From assembly GCA_022822265.1 (NCBI GenBank), contig JAJECA010000002.1, forward strand, positions 1-64,000: 64,000 nt of DNA. Direction: 5' to 3'. The DNA comes from Acidimicrobiia bacterium. Lineage in GTDB: Bacteria > Actinomycetota > Acidimicrobiia > Acidimicrobiales > Bin134. A model generated the notes under the pieces. The model searched no databases. It had not been told where the DNA came from and was given only the letters and a program-made list of their open reading frames with translations. Position numbers and translations under genes: made by a program. Shown one piece after another: positions 1-9,086 of the stretch (its first letter is position 1; each line of letters starts with the position of its first letter).

Positions 1-156
1 GCGGCACATGCCCACCGAATTCATGCGGGGGTGATAGCAGAAGTGGGGGATGTACACCCCGGCCCGCTCGGCGGCGGCAATGACCCACTCGCCCGGCTCA
101 GCCTGCACCGGCTGACCGTCGACGGTGATGTTGACCACGGTCTCGTTCTCGCTCAC
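1..156 (-). CDS. nuoG: NADH-quinone oxidoreductase subunit G, N-terminus (cut by window edge)
   Basis: Only the first 52 codons are in the window. They read as a 2Fe-2S ferredoxin-type domain: after VNITVDGQPVQAEPGEW comes PHFCYHP and then GMC, the usual Cys spacing at the start of NuoG. The start is GTG at 156, forming a 4-base overlap with the nuoF stop, so translation is probably coupled. NuoG is the large iron-sulfur subunit of the peripheral arm of complex I. Its order after nuoF is the standard one. Confidence 0.9.
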   Translation of the reverse strand, partial: MSENETVVNITVDGQPVQAEPGEWVIAAAERAGVYIPHFCYHPRMNSVGMCR

Positions 157-1481
157 GACACCACCCCCGCAACAGTCACCGCGGTGGCAGGCAGATAGGC
201 CTCGAACTCACCGCGGAACCGCTCCAAAGCCGAGGCGATGGGCGATACGGCCGAAGGTCCCAGCGGGCAGATGGTGGTCTGGCGGGGCGGCCAGGCGATG
301 CCGGGGCTGATGTTGTCGCACACATCCATGAGCAGGTCCAGGTCCTGGGGACGGCCTTGGCCGGCCAGGATGCGGCTGAGGATTTTCTCCAGCCAGGAGG
401 TGCCCTCCCGGCACGGCGTGCACTTGCCGCAAGACTCCCGGGCGAAGAACCGCACCACGTTGTGGCAGGCCTTCACCACGTCGGTGGTGTCGTCCATGAC
501 CACGATGGCCCCCGAGCCCAGCATCGACCCGGCCTGATCGACGGTGGTCTTCTCCAGGGGCAGGTCGAGGTGCTCCTCGAAGAACCAGGGCGCTGACGCG
601 CCGCCGGGGATGAACGTCTTGAGGGTGCGGCCGGGGCGCATGCCGCCGGCGTAGAGGGGATCGAAGATGATGTCGCGGAAGGTGGTGGTGCCGAAGGGAA
701 CCTCGAACACCCCCGGGTTGGCCACATGGCCCGACACCGCGAACACCCGGGTGCCGGTGGAGCTGTCGGCGCCCATAGCGGCAAACGCCTCCCCGCCGTT
801 GGACACGATCCACGGCAGGTTGGCCAGGGTTTCCACGTTGTTGACGATGGTGGGTTTGCCGTATAGGCCGATGGACGCCGGGAAATAAGGAGGCTTGAGC
901 CGGGGCATACCCCGGTCGCCCTCCAGGCTCTCGATGAGGGCGGTCTCCTCCCCCACGATGTAGGCCCCGGCCCCCCAGTGCAGGGTTATGTCCACCGAGA
1001 AGTCCTCGGCGCCCAACACGTTGGCGCCCACGTAGCCCGCCTCGTAAGCCTCGTTGAGGGCGGCGGCCAACCGCTCTTGGGCGTGGGCCATCTCGCCGCG
1101 CACATACAAGAAGCACTGGGAGAGCCCGAGGGCGTAGCAGGCGATCAAACAGCCCTCGATGAGCTGATGGGGGTCGCGCTCCATGAGGAGGCGGTCTTTG
1201 TAGGTGCCGGGCTCGGACTCGTCGCCGTTGACCACCAAATAGCGGGGCCACACGCCGGGCGGGCAGAACCCCCACTTGACCCCGGCGGGGAACCCGGCGC
1301 CGCCCCGGCCCAGGAGGCTGGCGGTGCGAACCTCGCCGTGGACGTCGGCGGGGGCCATCTCCAGCGCCCGCCTCAGCCCGGCATAGCCCCCGGTGCGCTC
1401 ATAGCCGGCCAGGGTGTGGCCGTCTTCGATGGCGAAGCGGGAGGTGATGACACGCAGGTCTTGGGGAGCGGGCGCGGTCAT
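153..1481 (-). CDS. nuoF: NADH-quinone oxidoreductase subunit F (NADH/FMN-binding)
   Basis: 442 residues, normal for the family. NuoF oxidises NADH, passes electrons through FMN and carries the N3 4Fe-4S cluster of complex I. The glycine-rich GRGGAGFPAG (about residues 58-67) is the nucleotide/FMN loop, followed by NGDESEPGTYKDR. CGKCTPCREG near residue 346 and a later Cys in TTICPLG are the four 4Fe-4S ligands. The ATG overlaps the nuoE stop by four bases and the stop overlaps nuoG. Confidence 0.97.
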   Translation of the reverse strand: MTAPAPQDLRVITSRFAIEDGHTLAGYERTGGYAGLRRALEMAPADVHGEVRTASLLGRGGAGFPAGVKWGFCPPGVWPRYLVVNGDESEPGTYKDRLLMERDPHQLIEGCLIACYALGLSQCFLYVRGEMAHAQERLAAALNEAYEAGYVGANVLGAEDFSVDITLHWGAGAYIVGEETALIESLEGDRGMPRLKPPYFPASIGLYGKPTIVNNVETLANLPWIVSNGGEAFAAMGADSSTGTRVFAVSGHVANPGVFEVPFGTTTFRDIIFDPLYAGGMRPGRTLKTFIPGGASAPWFFEEHLDLPLEKTTVDQAGSMLGSGAIVVMDDTTDVVKACHNVVRFFARESCGKCTPCREGTSWLEKILSRILAGQGRPQDLDLLMDVCDNISPGIAWPPRQTTICPLGPSAVSPIASALERFRGEFEAYLPATAVTVAGVVS

Positions 1482-2098
1482 GGGCCGTCCCCGTTGTCGG
1501 AGGGATTGCGGGCCATCCAGGCGGGCTCGCCCTGGCCGTCGGGGGGCGACACTCCGGCCCGGCGATCGTCGCCGATGTGCTGGCGCACCTTGGCCAACTG
1601 GCCGTGGGGTGCCACTCCGGCGGTTCCGGCCCGCAGGTCGTCAACCAGCTGGTCGAAGTCGTCGGCGGTGACTTGGTTGCGGTAGCGGTAGTTGACCTGG
1701 AGGCAGGGGGCCTCGGTGCAGGCGGCGATGCATTCCACCGCTTCCAGGGTGATCTTGCCGTCGTCGGTGGTTCCGCCGGGCCTCACCCCCAGGGTGGCCT
1801 CGGCGTGGTGGATCAGATCGGACGAGCCCAGCAGATGACAGGAGATGCCGTTGCAGATGTTGACCATGTACTGGCCCACCGGCTCCCGCTTGAGCATCTC
1901 GTAGAAGCTGCACGTGCCCATCACCTCGGCCGGGGTGACCCCCACCAGCTCGGCTATGTGGGCCATGGCGTCCTCGGTTACGTAGCCGTCTTGTTCTTGG
2001 GCCAAGTGCAGCAGGGGGATGAGCGCGGAGCGGGGAACCGGATACCGGCTCAAGATCTCCTGGGCAACCGTGAGGTTGTTGGCGTTGAGGCGGGCCAT
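1478..2098 (-). CDS. nuoE: NADH-quinone oxidoreductase subunit E (2Fe-2S)
   Basis: 206 residues starting MARLNANNL. The open frame extends much further upstream, but that part is antisense-frame sequence inside nuoD; the ATG at 2098, two bases after the nuoD stop, is the natural start. The thioredoxin-like 2Fe-2S domain has C82, C87, C123 and C127 (ICNGISC and CIAAC), the NuoE ligand pattern. A 35-40 residue Gly/Pro/Asp-rich tail follows the domain. It pairs with NuoF in the NADH-oxidising module. Confidence 0.95.
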   Translation of the reverse strand: MARLNANNLTVAQEILSRYPVPRSALIPLLHLAQEQDGYVTEDAMAHIAELVGVTPAEVMGTCSFYEMLKREPVGQYMVNICNGISCHLLGSSDLIHHAEATLGVRPGGTTDDGKITLEAVECIAACTEAPCLQVNYRYRNQVTADDFDQLVDDLRAGTAGVAPHGQLAKVRQHIGDDRRAGVSPPDGQGEPAWMARNPSDNGDGP

Positions 2099-2100
2099 GG

Positions 2101-3372
2101 CTAGCGGTCCACCTCCCCCATGATGGGGTCGACTGAGGAGATGATGGCCACGGCGTCGGCCACCATGCCGCCCTGCATCATGTGGGGCAGGGTTTGCAGG
2201 TTCACAAAGCTGGGGCCGCGGATGTGCATGCGGTAGGGCACCGCCGAGCCGTCCGACACCATGTAGCAGCCCAGCTCGCCCCGGGGGGACTCCACCGCGG
2301 CGTACACCTCGCCGGCAGGCACCTTGAACCCCTCGGTGAAGATCTTGAAGTGGTGGATCAGGGCTTCCATCGACTCGTCGATACGGGCTCGAGGCGGCGG
2401 GGTGACCTTCTTGTCCTGCACCCGGTAATCGCCCGAGGGCATCTGGTGCAGGATCTGGGCCAAGATGCGGATCGACTCCCTGATCTCGTTGAGCCGGATG
2501 GCGTAGCGGTCGAAGCAGTCGCCGTAGGTGCCCACCACCACGTCGAAGTCCACCTGGTCGTAGGCCAGGTAGGGCATGTCCCGGCGCAGGTCCCAGGCGT
2601 AGCCCGTGGAGCGCAGGATGGGTCCGGTGACACCCAGGGCCAGGCACTCGGCGGTGTTGATGACGCCGACGCCCTGGAGCCGCTCCCGGTAGATGGGCTG
2701 GCCGGTGAGCAGGGTGTCGAACTCGTTGAGCCGGGCGGGCAGGGCGTCGATAAGAGTGAGCACCTCGTCGCGCCAGCCGTCGGGCAGGTCGGCGGCCACG
2801 CCGCCGGGCCGGATGAAGTTGTGGTTCATCCGCAAGCCGGTGATGGTCTCCAGCAGGCGTAGGGCCTCCTCCCGCTCCCGCCAGCCGTAAATCATCATCG
2901 ACACCGCGCCGATGTCCATGCCGTTGGTGGCCTGGAACAGCAGGTGCGAGCTGATGCGGTTCAGCTCGCACATCAGCATCCTGATCCATGTGGCCCGAGG
3001 GGGAACCTCCAGGCCCAAAAGCGCCTCGGTGGCCATCGAGAAGGCCAGCTCGCTGAACAGCGGGGAGGCGTAGTCCATGCGGGTGACGTTGGTGGGACCC
3101 TGGAGGTAGGTGAGGGTTTCGGCGGTCTTCTCCATGCCGGTGTGGAGGTAGCCGATGACCGGCTTGGACCGCATCACGGTCTCCCCCTCCATCTCCAGCA
3201 TGAGCCGCAGCACGCCGTGGGTGCTGGGGTGCTGGGGCCCCATGTTCATGACCATGCTGGTGTCGCTGGTGCCGGCTTCGGCCTCCAAGCGCTCGCCGTC
3301 GTCCTCGGCGATGCGTAGCACCGCACTGTCGTCGCGGCGCCGAACAGCCTCGTCGGTGGCGATGGAATTCAT
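2101..3372 (-). CDS. nuoD: NADH-quinone oxidoreductase subunit D
   Basis: 423 residues. NuoD lines the quinone-binding cavity of complex I and descends from the large subunit of NiFe hydrogenases. It shows MGPQHPSTHGVLRL (near residue 45), HTGMEKTAE, the GPTNVTRMDYASP segment and the GELGCYMVSDGS motif near the C-terminus. About 35 extra N-terminal residues precede the conserved core. The ATG overlaps the nuoC stop by four bases. NuoC and NuoD are separate here, not fused. Confidence 0.97.
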   Translation of the reverse strand: MNSIATDEAVRRRDDSAVLRIAEDDGERLEAEAGTSDTSMVMNMGPQHPSTHGVLRLMLEMEGETVMRSKPVIGYLHTGMEKTAETLTYLQGPTNVTRMDYASPLFSELAFSMATEALLGLEVPPRATWIRMLMCELNRISSHLLFQATNGMDIGAVSMMIYGWREREEALRLLETITGLRMNHNFIRPGGVAADLPDGWRDEVLTLIDALPARLNEFDTLLTGQPIYRERLQGVGVINTAECLALGVTGPILRSTGYAWDLRRDMPYLAYDQVDFDVVVGTYGDCFDRYAIRLNEIRESIRILAQILHQMPSGDYRVQDKKVTPPPRARIDESMEALIHHFKIFTEGFKVPAGEVYAAVESPRGELGCYMVSDGSAVPYRMHIRGPSFVNLQTLPHMMQGGMVADAVAIISSVDPIMGEVDR

Positions 3373-3803
3373 CGGGTGGCCTTGAACTGGACGGGGATTT
3401 GCCCCACGGAGAAGTCCTTGCGCAGCGGGTGGCCTTCCCAGTCGGGGGGCATGAGGATGCGACTGGGGTCGGGGTGGCCCTCGAAGACGATGCCGAACAT
3501 GTCGGCCACCTCCCGCTCCAGCGCCTCGGTGCCGGGATACAGGTCGAACAGGGTGGGGACGGTGGGATCGTCGTCCGGCACTTGAACCCTCAGCCTGGTG
3601 CGGCCCGGAGCGGTGTGGGAGATGAGGGTGACCACCAGCTCGAATCGCTCGGGGGCCACCTTGTCGGGCAGGTCGGTGCGGCCGGGGTGCTCCAGATAGT
3701 CCACCGCGGTCACGTCGAGGACCGACACATAGCCTTCGTCGCGCAAGCCGGCCACCGTCTCGGTGAGCTGGTCGCGGGACACATGCAGCACTGAGTCGGT
3801 CAT
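3369..3803 (-). CDS. nuoC: NADH-quinone oxidoreductase subunit C
   Basis: 144 residues, on the short side for NuoC. The 30-kDa subunit signature is present: [12 protein letters not shown], then [22 protein letters not shown] followed by [11 protein letters not shown]. It joins NuoB and NuoD in the quinone-reducing module of the peripheral arm. It has 4-base overlaps on both sides (nuoB stop/nuoC start and nuoC stop/nuoD start), so it sits in a tightly coupled operon. Confidence 0.95.
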   Translation of the reverse strand: MTDSVLHVSRDQLTETVAGLRDEGYVSVLDVTAVDYLEHPGRTDLPDKVAPERFELVVTLISHTAPGRTRLRVQVPDDDPTVPTLFDLYPGTEALEREVADMFGIVFEGHPDPSRILMPPDWEGHPLRKDFSVGQIPVQFKATR

Positions 3804-4396
3804 TTACGGATTACCACGCCCGTAGAGGTTTGGCCGTCGCGTTGGTCGACGGTGAGGTTGGCCCCGGCGCCGGTCTCGTCGCGGCGGCGGGTGATCTCCC
3901 CGCTGGTGATCTTGTCGTGGAGGGTCAAGATGGCGTGCATGAGGGTCTCCGGGCCGGGCGGGCAGCCGGGGGCGTACACGTCAACCGGCACGATCTGGTC
4001 CACCCCCTGCACGATGGCGTAGTTGTTGAACATGCCGCCGCTGGAGGCGCACACCCCCATGGAGATCACCCATTTGGGCTCCATCATCTGGTCGTAGATG
4101 CGGCGCAGGATGGGGGCCATCTTCTGGGACACCCGGCCAGCCACGATCATCAGGTCGGCTTGGCGGGGAGAGGCCCGGAACACCTCCATGCCGTAGCGGG
4201 CCAAGTCGTAGTGGGCCCCGCCGGTGGCCATCATCTCTATAGCGCAGCAGGCCAAGCCGAAGGTGGCCGGCCAGCAGCTCCGGGCCCGAGACCACTTGAC
4301 CAGGTCCTCGAGCTTGCCGGTCACGAAGTTGTGGTCGACCCCCTCGAGCCCTTGGTCGATGACGGCCTTGGGATCACCCAGCAATGGCAGCTTCAT
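3800..4396 (-). CDS. nuoB: NADH-quinone oxidoreductase subunit B
   Basis: NuoB carries the terminal N2 4Fe-4S cluster that reduces quinone. The ligands are visible: the tandem Cys pair in [11 protein letters not shown], the Cys in MGVCASSGG and the one in PGCPPGPE. I place the start at ATG 4396 (MKLPLLGDP), about 198 residues, because a weak purine-rich stretch precedes it and the N-terminus is then closest to family length. A GTG at 4423 gives nine more residues and is the alternative. The C-terminal tail of about 30 residues is variable. Confidence 0.95.
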   Translation of the reverse strand: MKLPLLGDPKAVIDQGLEGVDHNFVTGKLEDLVKWSRARSCWPATFGLACCAIEMMATGGAHYDLARYGMEVFRASPRQADLMIVAGRVSQKMAPILRRIYDQMMEPKWVISMGVCASSGGMFNNYAIVQGVDQIVPVDVYAPGCPPGPETLMHAILTLHDKITSGEITRRRDETGAGANLTVDQRDGQTSTGVVIRK

Positions 4397-4433
4397 TTGT
4401 GGCCCCACCGTCGTTGCCGGCACCGCGGGAATC

Positions 4434-4901
4434 TCATGCTGCTTCCTCCGGGGCGCTTCGTCCGTCGAGTCCCACTCGGCGGATGGTGGTGTCGCTGGTG
4501 CGGCGGGCCGACACCCGGGGGTCGCGCCGCCACATTGGCCGGGACGGACCCCAGTCGAGGGCGCCGTTGCCGATGAGGTAGACGAACGACTCGAACACCG
4601 CCAGGGCGAATATCCCCATGGCCACTAGTCCGAACAACCCCAGTCCCCGGTAGGACACCGCCCAGGGGTACAAGAAGATGATCTCGATGTCGAAGACGAT
4701 GAAGATCATGGCGATGAGGAAGAACCGGACCCCGAATCGCTCCGGGGCGTCGGTGCTCTCCTCCACCCCGCACTCGTAGGGGGCGATCTTGGCCTTGGTC
4801 TGGCGTCGGGGGGCCAGCAGACGGGAGGCGCCGAAGCTCAAGGCGGCGAACAGCACGGCCAAGACCCCGAGGGCGAAGATCGGCAGGTATTGGCCGGTCA
4901 T
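4434..4901 (-). CDS. nuoA: NADH-quinone oxidoreductase subunit A
   Basis: 155 residues with three membrane helices (about 5-27, 60-82 and 92-113). The conserved loop [11 protein letters not shown] and the acidic [12 protein letters not shown] helix identify NuoA, the small membrane subunit next to the quinone site of complex I. The C-terminal 35 residues are hydrophilic and longer than in many homologues. It begins only six bases after the stop of the preceding unknown membrane protein, so complex I is read on from the cytochrome bc genes. Confidence 0.95.
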   Translation of the reverse strand: MTGQYLPIFALGVLAVLFAALSFGASRLLAPRRQTKAKIAPYECGVEESTDAPERFGVRFFLIAMIFIVFDIEIIFLYPWAVSYRGLGLFGLVAMGIFALAVFESFVYLIGNGALDWGPSRPMWRRDPRVSARRTSDTTIRRVGLDGRSAPEEAA

Positions 4902-4907
4902 CGCGGT

Positions 4908-6047
4908 CTACCCCGAACCCTCGCCTTCCAGGCGACGGCGGACTTCCAGGTCGCGGGTGTGGAGCATCAGCAGCGACGCCAAGAACAACAGTCCGGAGCC
5001 GATGGTCACCAGGATACTGGGCAGCCGGAAGCGGCCCAGGTTGCGCTGCAAGAGCACGGAGATGACCGGCTCGTTGGGATCGACCTGGGCCGGGGGTGGG
5101 GCCTGTCCGGCCACCGGGGCTTCGTAGATCGACCGCTGCACCTGCACAACGGTGTAGTTGGTGGGGTGGCGGGGCATGGCGCTGGTGATGACCTTGTTGC
5201 TGACCCGCTCCCACACCCCGTTGTTGAGCCGGTCGGGCTTGCCTCCTTGTTGGAAGGCGTCGAGCACCACAAAGGTGTTGCTCTGCTCATCGGTGGTGCC
5301 GAAGCCCAAGTTGGCATTGCTGAGATAGTCGCTGGCCGCGGTGATGGCCTCGCCGGCCGCCTGGGTAGTCTCCAGATTCCAGTCGCCCAATTCCAGCCAC
5401 CCTCGACTTTCAACTTCATCGGTCAACTCGGGGGCAACGCCCTTCAACTCGCTCAGGGTGAGGTCTTCGTTTCGGATGCGCTCCTCTTCGGCCAGGCGAT
5501 CCACTTCTTCTTCGACCTCGTCGTCGCTGAGCTTGCGGGGGTCGTCGGCGGCCAAAGCGTCGTTGAAGGCGGTGATCTCAGCGCGAATGGCCCCTGCGTC
5601 GATGGAGTCGAGCTCGGCCTTCTGGGCGCTGTTGCCCATCACTCGGACGATCTGGATGGCCTTGGGCAGGCAGTCTTGGTCGCCCAAGGCTGCGCAAGTG
5701 ATCGGGTTGGGGAGATCGTCGAGGATCTCAGGGGGCGGGTTGGCCTCGTTGTCGGTCACCGACGGGTTGCCGATGTGAATGGCCTGCACCTCCCATGTGG
5801 GCCGGGCCCCTTGGAGGCCTATGCCATACAACGACCAGATGAACGCCATCATCACCGTCCACCCGAAGATGGCCGAGATGGCGATGAGGCTTCCCAGGCG
5901 AAAGCCGGTGTTGGTGGAGATGATGAGCCACACCGACCCCATGAGGATGGCCGAGCCCAACAGCACCGTCAGAAGGCCGCGAATCTCGTTGTCGAACGAG
6001 ATGGCGGCCAGGGTGTTCACTGCGGCGAGAACCGAGCCCATGCTCAC
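4908..6047 (-). CDS. membrane protein of unknown function between cytochrome bc and nuo genes
   Basis: 379 residues; I do not recognise the family. Two hydrophobic helices lie near the N-terminus (about 22-44 and 50-76) and one near the C-terminus (about 345-366), enclosing a long hydrophilic middle rich in Asp and Glu. There are no heme, iron-sulfur or nucleotide motifs. It overlaps the upstream diheme cytochrome gene by four bases and stops six bases before nuoA, so it is locked into the respiratory operon. A structural or assembly part of the bc complex or complex I is an inference from position only. Confidence 0.75.
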   Translation of the reverse strand: MSMGSVLAAVNTLAAISFDNEIRGLLTVLLGSAILMGSVWLIISTNTGFRLGSLIAISAIFGWTVMMAFIWSLYGIGLQGARPTWEVQAIHIGNPSVTDNEANPPPEILDDLPNPITCAALGDQDCLPKAIQIVRVMGNSAQKAELDSIDAGAIRAEITAFNDALAADDPRKLSDDEVEEEVDRLAEEERIRNEDLTLSELKGVAPELTDEVESRGWLELGDWNLETTQAAGEAITAASDYLSNANLGFGTTDEQSNTFVVLDAFQQGGKPDRLNNGVWERVSNKVITSAMPRHPTNYTVVQVQRSIYEAPVAGQAPPPAQVDPNEPVISVLLQRNLGRFRLPSILVTIGSGLLFLASLLMLHTRDLEVRRRLEGEGSG

Positions 6048-7375
6048 AACCCCCGCTCGTAGGCCACGATGTCGGCGATCTGCTCGGCGGTCAGCATGCC
6101 TGGTCTAACGCTGCCGTCTTCCAGGGTGCAGAATCCATGGATGGCGCTGCGCTCGCTGGAGTCCCGGTCGCCCACGCACACCCCGAAGGCCGGCATCTGG
6201 CCGCCGCCGTCGCCTTGGCCGAAGTTGCCGTAGCCGATGCCCTCTTGCGAGCCGATGGTGACAAAACCGGCGTGGCCCTCGGCGGAGTCGAACTGCCGGA
6301 GGGTGGCCCCATTGGTGAGGTTGGGTCCGAACGCCCCGCCGCCGGGAATGTTAATCGGTATCAAGTTGCCCAGCCGGGCGACCTCTGCGGCCTCTTCGGG
6401 GGAGCCTTTGGCCAAAACCACTGGGCCTGCGCCGGGGGTGGCCTCGGGTCCGGTGAATCGCCACGAGTCCCGCGGAGTGTGGCACCGGGCGCAGCCGTAC
6501 TCCTCGTTGTTGAACAGCAGCTCACCCCGGTCGGGCGATGCCAGGTCGCGGATGTGCTGCTCGCTGGTCTCCCGGATCTCCTGCTCCACCGCGGCAAGGT
6601 TCCGGGCGGCGGTCTCTGCGGCGGCATCGTCGGCCCCCGCGGCGCTCACCGCGGCGTTGGCGGCATCAAGGCGATCGGCCAGATCAGAATTGGCGGCCAA
6701 GACATCGCCGCGCACTTGGACAACGAGGCCGTTCAACACCTCTTGCTCTACCTCGTGCGGATCGAGCTGAATGCTCTGGATGTACTGGATGAGCTCATCC
6801 ACCTGCTGGGTGGTGAGCGGACCGCCGCCGGGGGCGCCCCAAGCCTGCATGGGGGTGGGGGGCCGGCCGTAGTCGAGGATGTGGCGCACCTCTTCTTCAG
6901 AGAAGCGGTAGAGAACAGTGGTGAGAGCGGGAACCTCCCACTCGATGGCGGCGATGAAGTTACCTGCGTCGTCGGTGACCGAAGTGGCGGTGGTGCCGCC
7001 CAAACCGCCGCCGCCGTGGCAACTGGCACAACGTTCCTCATACTGCCCGGCACCCCGGCTGGTGAACTGGTCGCGGGAGAACTCCAAGTAGCCCTGTTGG
7101 CGGCCGGGCTCGCCCAACCAGTACAGGGGCAGGGCCACGCCGATAATCACCAGGGTGACCAGGCCGCTGACCAGGGCGAGGTCGAGCTTGGAGGTCTCCA
7201 GTTCCTCGTCGCTCAGGTAGGGCTTGCGGTTGGGGGCCAGATCCACCTCTGAGCCCTTCTCGCCGCGGCCGGCCCACAACACGTTGTAGATGAGGTAGAT
7301 GGCAAAGCCCACGATGGCCACCACCGCGATGGCCATGCCCAGGTTGCGCTGGGTTGAGGCGGCAAGCAGGTGCAT
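6044..7375 (-). CDS. membrane-anchored diheme cytochrome c of the bc complex
   Basis: 443 residues from ATG 7375 (MHLLAASTQRN). That ATG overlaps the Rieske stop in ATGA form; a TTG at 7399 would add eight residues and is less likely. Two N-terminal helices (about 11-34 and 65-87) anchor it. Two heme c sites follow: CASCH at 116-120 and CARCH at 295-299, separated by a region predicted to be helical. It probably accepts electrons from the Rieske protein, as QcrC does in other actinobacteria, although there the anchor helix is C-terminal. Confidence 0.85.
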   Translation of the reverse strand: MHLLAASTQRNLGMAIAVVAIVGFAIYLIYNVLWAGRGEKGSEVDLAPNRKPYLSDEELETSKLDLALVSGLVTLVIIGVALPLYWLGEPGRQQGYLEFSRDQFTSRGAGQYEERCASCHGGGGLGGTTATSVTDDAGNFIAAIEWEVPALTTVLYRFSEEEVRHILDYGRPPTPMQAWGAPGGGPLTTQQVDELIQYIQSIQLDPHEVEQEVLNGLVVQVRGDVLAANSDLADRLDAANAAVSAAGADDAAAETAARNLAAVEQEIRETSEQHIRDLASPDRGELLFNNEEYGCARCHTPRDSWRFTGPEATPGAGPVVLAKGSPEEAAEVARLGNLIPINIPGGGAFGPNLTNGATLRQFDSAEGHAGFVTIGSQEGIGYGNFGQGDGGGQMPAFGVCVGDRDSSERSAIHGFCTLEDGSVRPGMLTAEQIADIVAYERGL

Positions 7376-8247
7376 CAGTGCGATGCTCCCCCAAGACAAC
7401 TGGGACCCTCAGGCTCTTGGCCGGTGGTGTTCACCCCGATGGGCGGCCCTTGAATGACGGTGCCGGTGCGGATGATGAACTCGCCCTTGGCGTTCACCGA
7501 CATGGCGAACCGGTCCATGCCCCGGGGAGCGGGTCCGCCCCGCTTCTCCCCCACCTGGTTGTAGCGGGAACCGTGGCAGGGACACTCGAACCACTGCGAG
7601 GTCAGGCAATTCGGCACCCGGCATCCCAGATGGGGGCACTTCTGGAAAAGGGCTACCAGCCCCGCCTCCATGCCGGTTAGCTCTGGGGCGCTGTAGGTGG
7701 CTTGTGCTTTGGGCAGGGCCGCCGCGGGATATTCGGTGACCCAGGCGCGGCCCTCGGGAAGGTACAGGAAGCCGTTTTCGTCCCTGATCTTCGACTTCAC
7801 GTCGTCCACCAGACCGGCATTCACGTCGGCGCCGAATCCGGTGACGAACGGCGGCCACAAAAACGCCACGCAGGCCGCGCCGAAGCCGGTGAGGCTGAAG
7901 CCCATCATGGCCACCGTGCTGCGGTTCAAGAACTGGCGGCGGCTCACTCCGACGGCGTCGGGATCAGGTGGGGTCCACTCCTCAACCGATGCATCGGCCG
8001 CCTCCACCAACTCGGTGCCCGCGGTCTGACGGTCCAACACCGCAGCCCGCTCCACCTCTCGCCCAGTGGGGGCGTCGGGCGCTCCGGCCGGGTCTTCGAT
8101 GTCCACCCGACCCCGGTCCCTCCGGCGGGTCTCCCGAGTCAAACGGCCTTCGGCTGCCATGGTCTCCCGCCGTCGGGCCGCGCCAATCAGAACGATCACT
8201 GCGGCCACCACGATGATGGGAATGGCGATGGAGAGTGCGACGCCCAT
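7375..8247 (-). CDS. qcrA: Rieske iron-sulfur protein of menaquinol:cytochrome c reductase
   Basis: 290 residues. CPHLGC and CPCHGSRY (about residues 200-222) supply the two Cys and two His of the Rieske 2Fe-2S cluster. An N-terminal helix (about 3-23) and a second one following VSRRQFLNRSTV (about 110-130) precede the domain; RRQFLNR resembles a twin-arginine signal, fitting Tat export of a folded Rieske domain. The hydrophilic insert between the helices is about 80 residues. It is flanked by the cytochrome b subunit IV gene and the diheme cytochrome. Confidence 0.93.
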   Translation of the reverse strand: MGVALSIAIPIIVVAAVIVLIGAARRRETMAAEGRLTRETRRRDRGRVDIEDPAGAPDAPTGREVERAAVLDRQTAGTELVEAADASVEEWTPPDPDAVGVSRRQFLNRSTVAMMGFSLTGFGAACVAFLWPPFVTGFGADVNAGLVDDVKSKIRDENGFLYLPEGRAWVTEYPAAALPKAQATYSAPELTGMEAGLVALFQKCPHLGCRVPNCLTSQWFECPCHGSRYNQVGEKRGGPAPRGMDRFAMSVNAKGEFIIRTGTVIQGPPIGVNTTGQEPEGPSCLGGASH

Positions 8248-8256
8248 AGTCAGTCC

Positions 8257-9042
8257 CTACAAATCGAAGAAGAGGCCGACTTCCCACGGGAAGACGAAGT
8301 TGAATCCGGGGCCTCGGAAGAACGAGCCGATCAGTACCAGGATCGCCCAGAACATCAGGTGGATGGTCATGAGCGAGATGGCGAACTTGCGATCTTCGGG
8401 CTTCTTGTTGGGGTTGCGGTCGACATAGGGAGCCAAGATCAGCAGGAAGAGCGCAATTCCGGGGATGGTCACCCCCGCCACCATCGGGTGGAACATGGTG
8501 AGCAGTTCCTGGAGGCCGAGGAAGTACCACGGGGCCTTGGACGGGTTGGGGGTCTCGTTGAAGTTGGCCAGCTCCAGCAGCGGGGCGTTCACGAAAATGG
8601 AGAAGATCAGGGTGAAGGCGGTGAAAATCAGCGCGGCCACGAACTCCACCACCAGCAGGTGGGGCCAGACGTGGACCTTGTCGGTGGGGGTGGCCTTGAC
8701 GTCCTGGATGGAGCCCGACTTGACCACGGTGAGCAATCGCTGGGTGGCCCCGCCGGGACCGGTGGGCTCGGGCTGGGCCGGTCCAGCAGGCATCGGCGCA
8801 GTGGCCACCGCGGCGGCTGCTTGAACACCGCCCCCCGCTGCGGCTTGATCGCGGGCCGATTTCGACCGGTCGAGCAGGTGGTCGGGGATCTTGGAACCGC
8901 CCGAATCCCCTTCACCAGACGCCTCGGCCGACTCCGCGCCAGAGGATTCGGGCGCGGGCGCTCCGCCGCCGCCCTGTTGGGCTTCGGCGCGCTCACGGGC
9001 CTCTTGGGCTCGCTTCAGGAGGTGTTCAGGAACTTCCGCCAT
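8257..9042 (-). CDS. cytochrome b subunit IV-like protein (C-terminal half of cytochrome b)
   Basis: 261 residues. The last 150 match subunit IV / the C-terminal half of cytochrome b: HVWPHLLVVEF, then NPSKAPWYFLGLQELL with the quinol-site tyrosine, and three membrane helices. The first 110 residues are a low-complexity Ala/Gly/Glu-rich extension with a repeated motif: VPEHLL at 4-9 and IPDHLL at 52-57, each followed by basic residues. The same motif opens the cytochrome c encoded divergently at 11170. Together with the adjacent b6-like gene this makes a split, b6f-type cytochrome b. Confidence 0.9.
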   Translation of the reverse strand: MAEVPEHLLKRAQEARERAEAQQGGGGAPAPESSGAESAEASGEGDSGGSKIPDHLLDRSKSARDQAAAGGGVQAAAAVATAPMPAGPAQPEPTGPGGATQRLLTVVKSGSIQDVKATPTDKVHVWPHLLVVEFVAALIFTAFTLIFSIFVNAPLLELANFNETPNPSKAPWYFLGLQELLTMFHPMVAGVTIPGIALFLLILAPYVDRNPNKKPEDRKFAISLMTIHLMFWAILVLIGSFFRGPGFNFVFPWEVGLFFDL

Positions 9043-9060
9043 GGACTCTCAGATCGGGCA

Positions 9061-9086
9061 AGAAGCGTCGTTGCGACGTCGCTTCT
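9061..9086 (-). other. intercistronic hairpin between the two cytochrome b genes
   Basis: A 7-base inverted repeat (AGAAGCG / CGCTTCT) with further pairing inside its loop overlaps the stop codon of the b6-like gene, 20 bases before the next start. There is no T-run on either side, so it is not an intrinsic terminator. It could be an RNA-processing or stability element; this is inference. Confidence 0.35.

Noticed and set aside
1478..2989. Very long open frame over nuoE and nuoD on the same strand
   Set aside because: Only 1478-2098 is nuoE; the rest is an alternate frame of nuoD in GC-rich DNA. The same applies to long frames over qcrB, serS, ctaF and ctaA.
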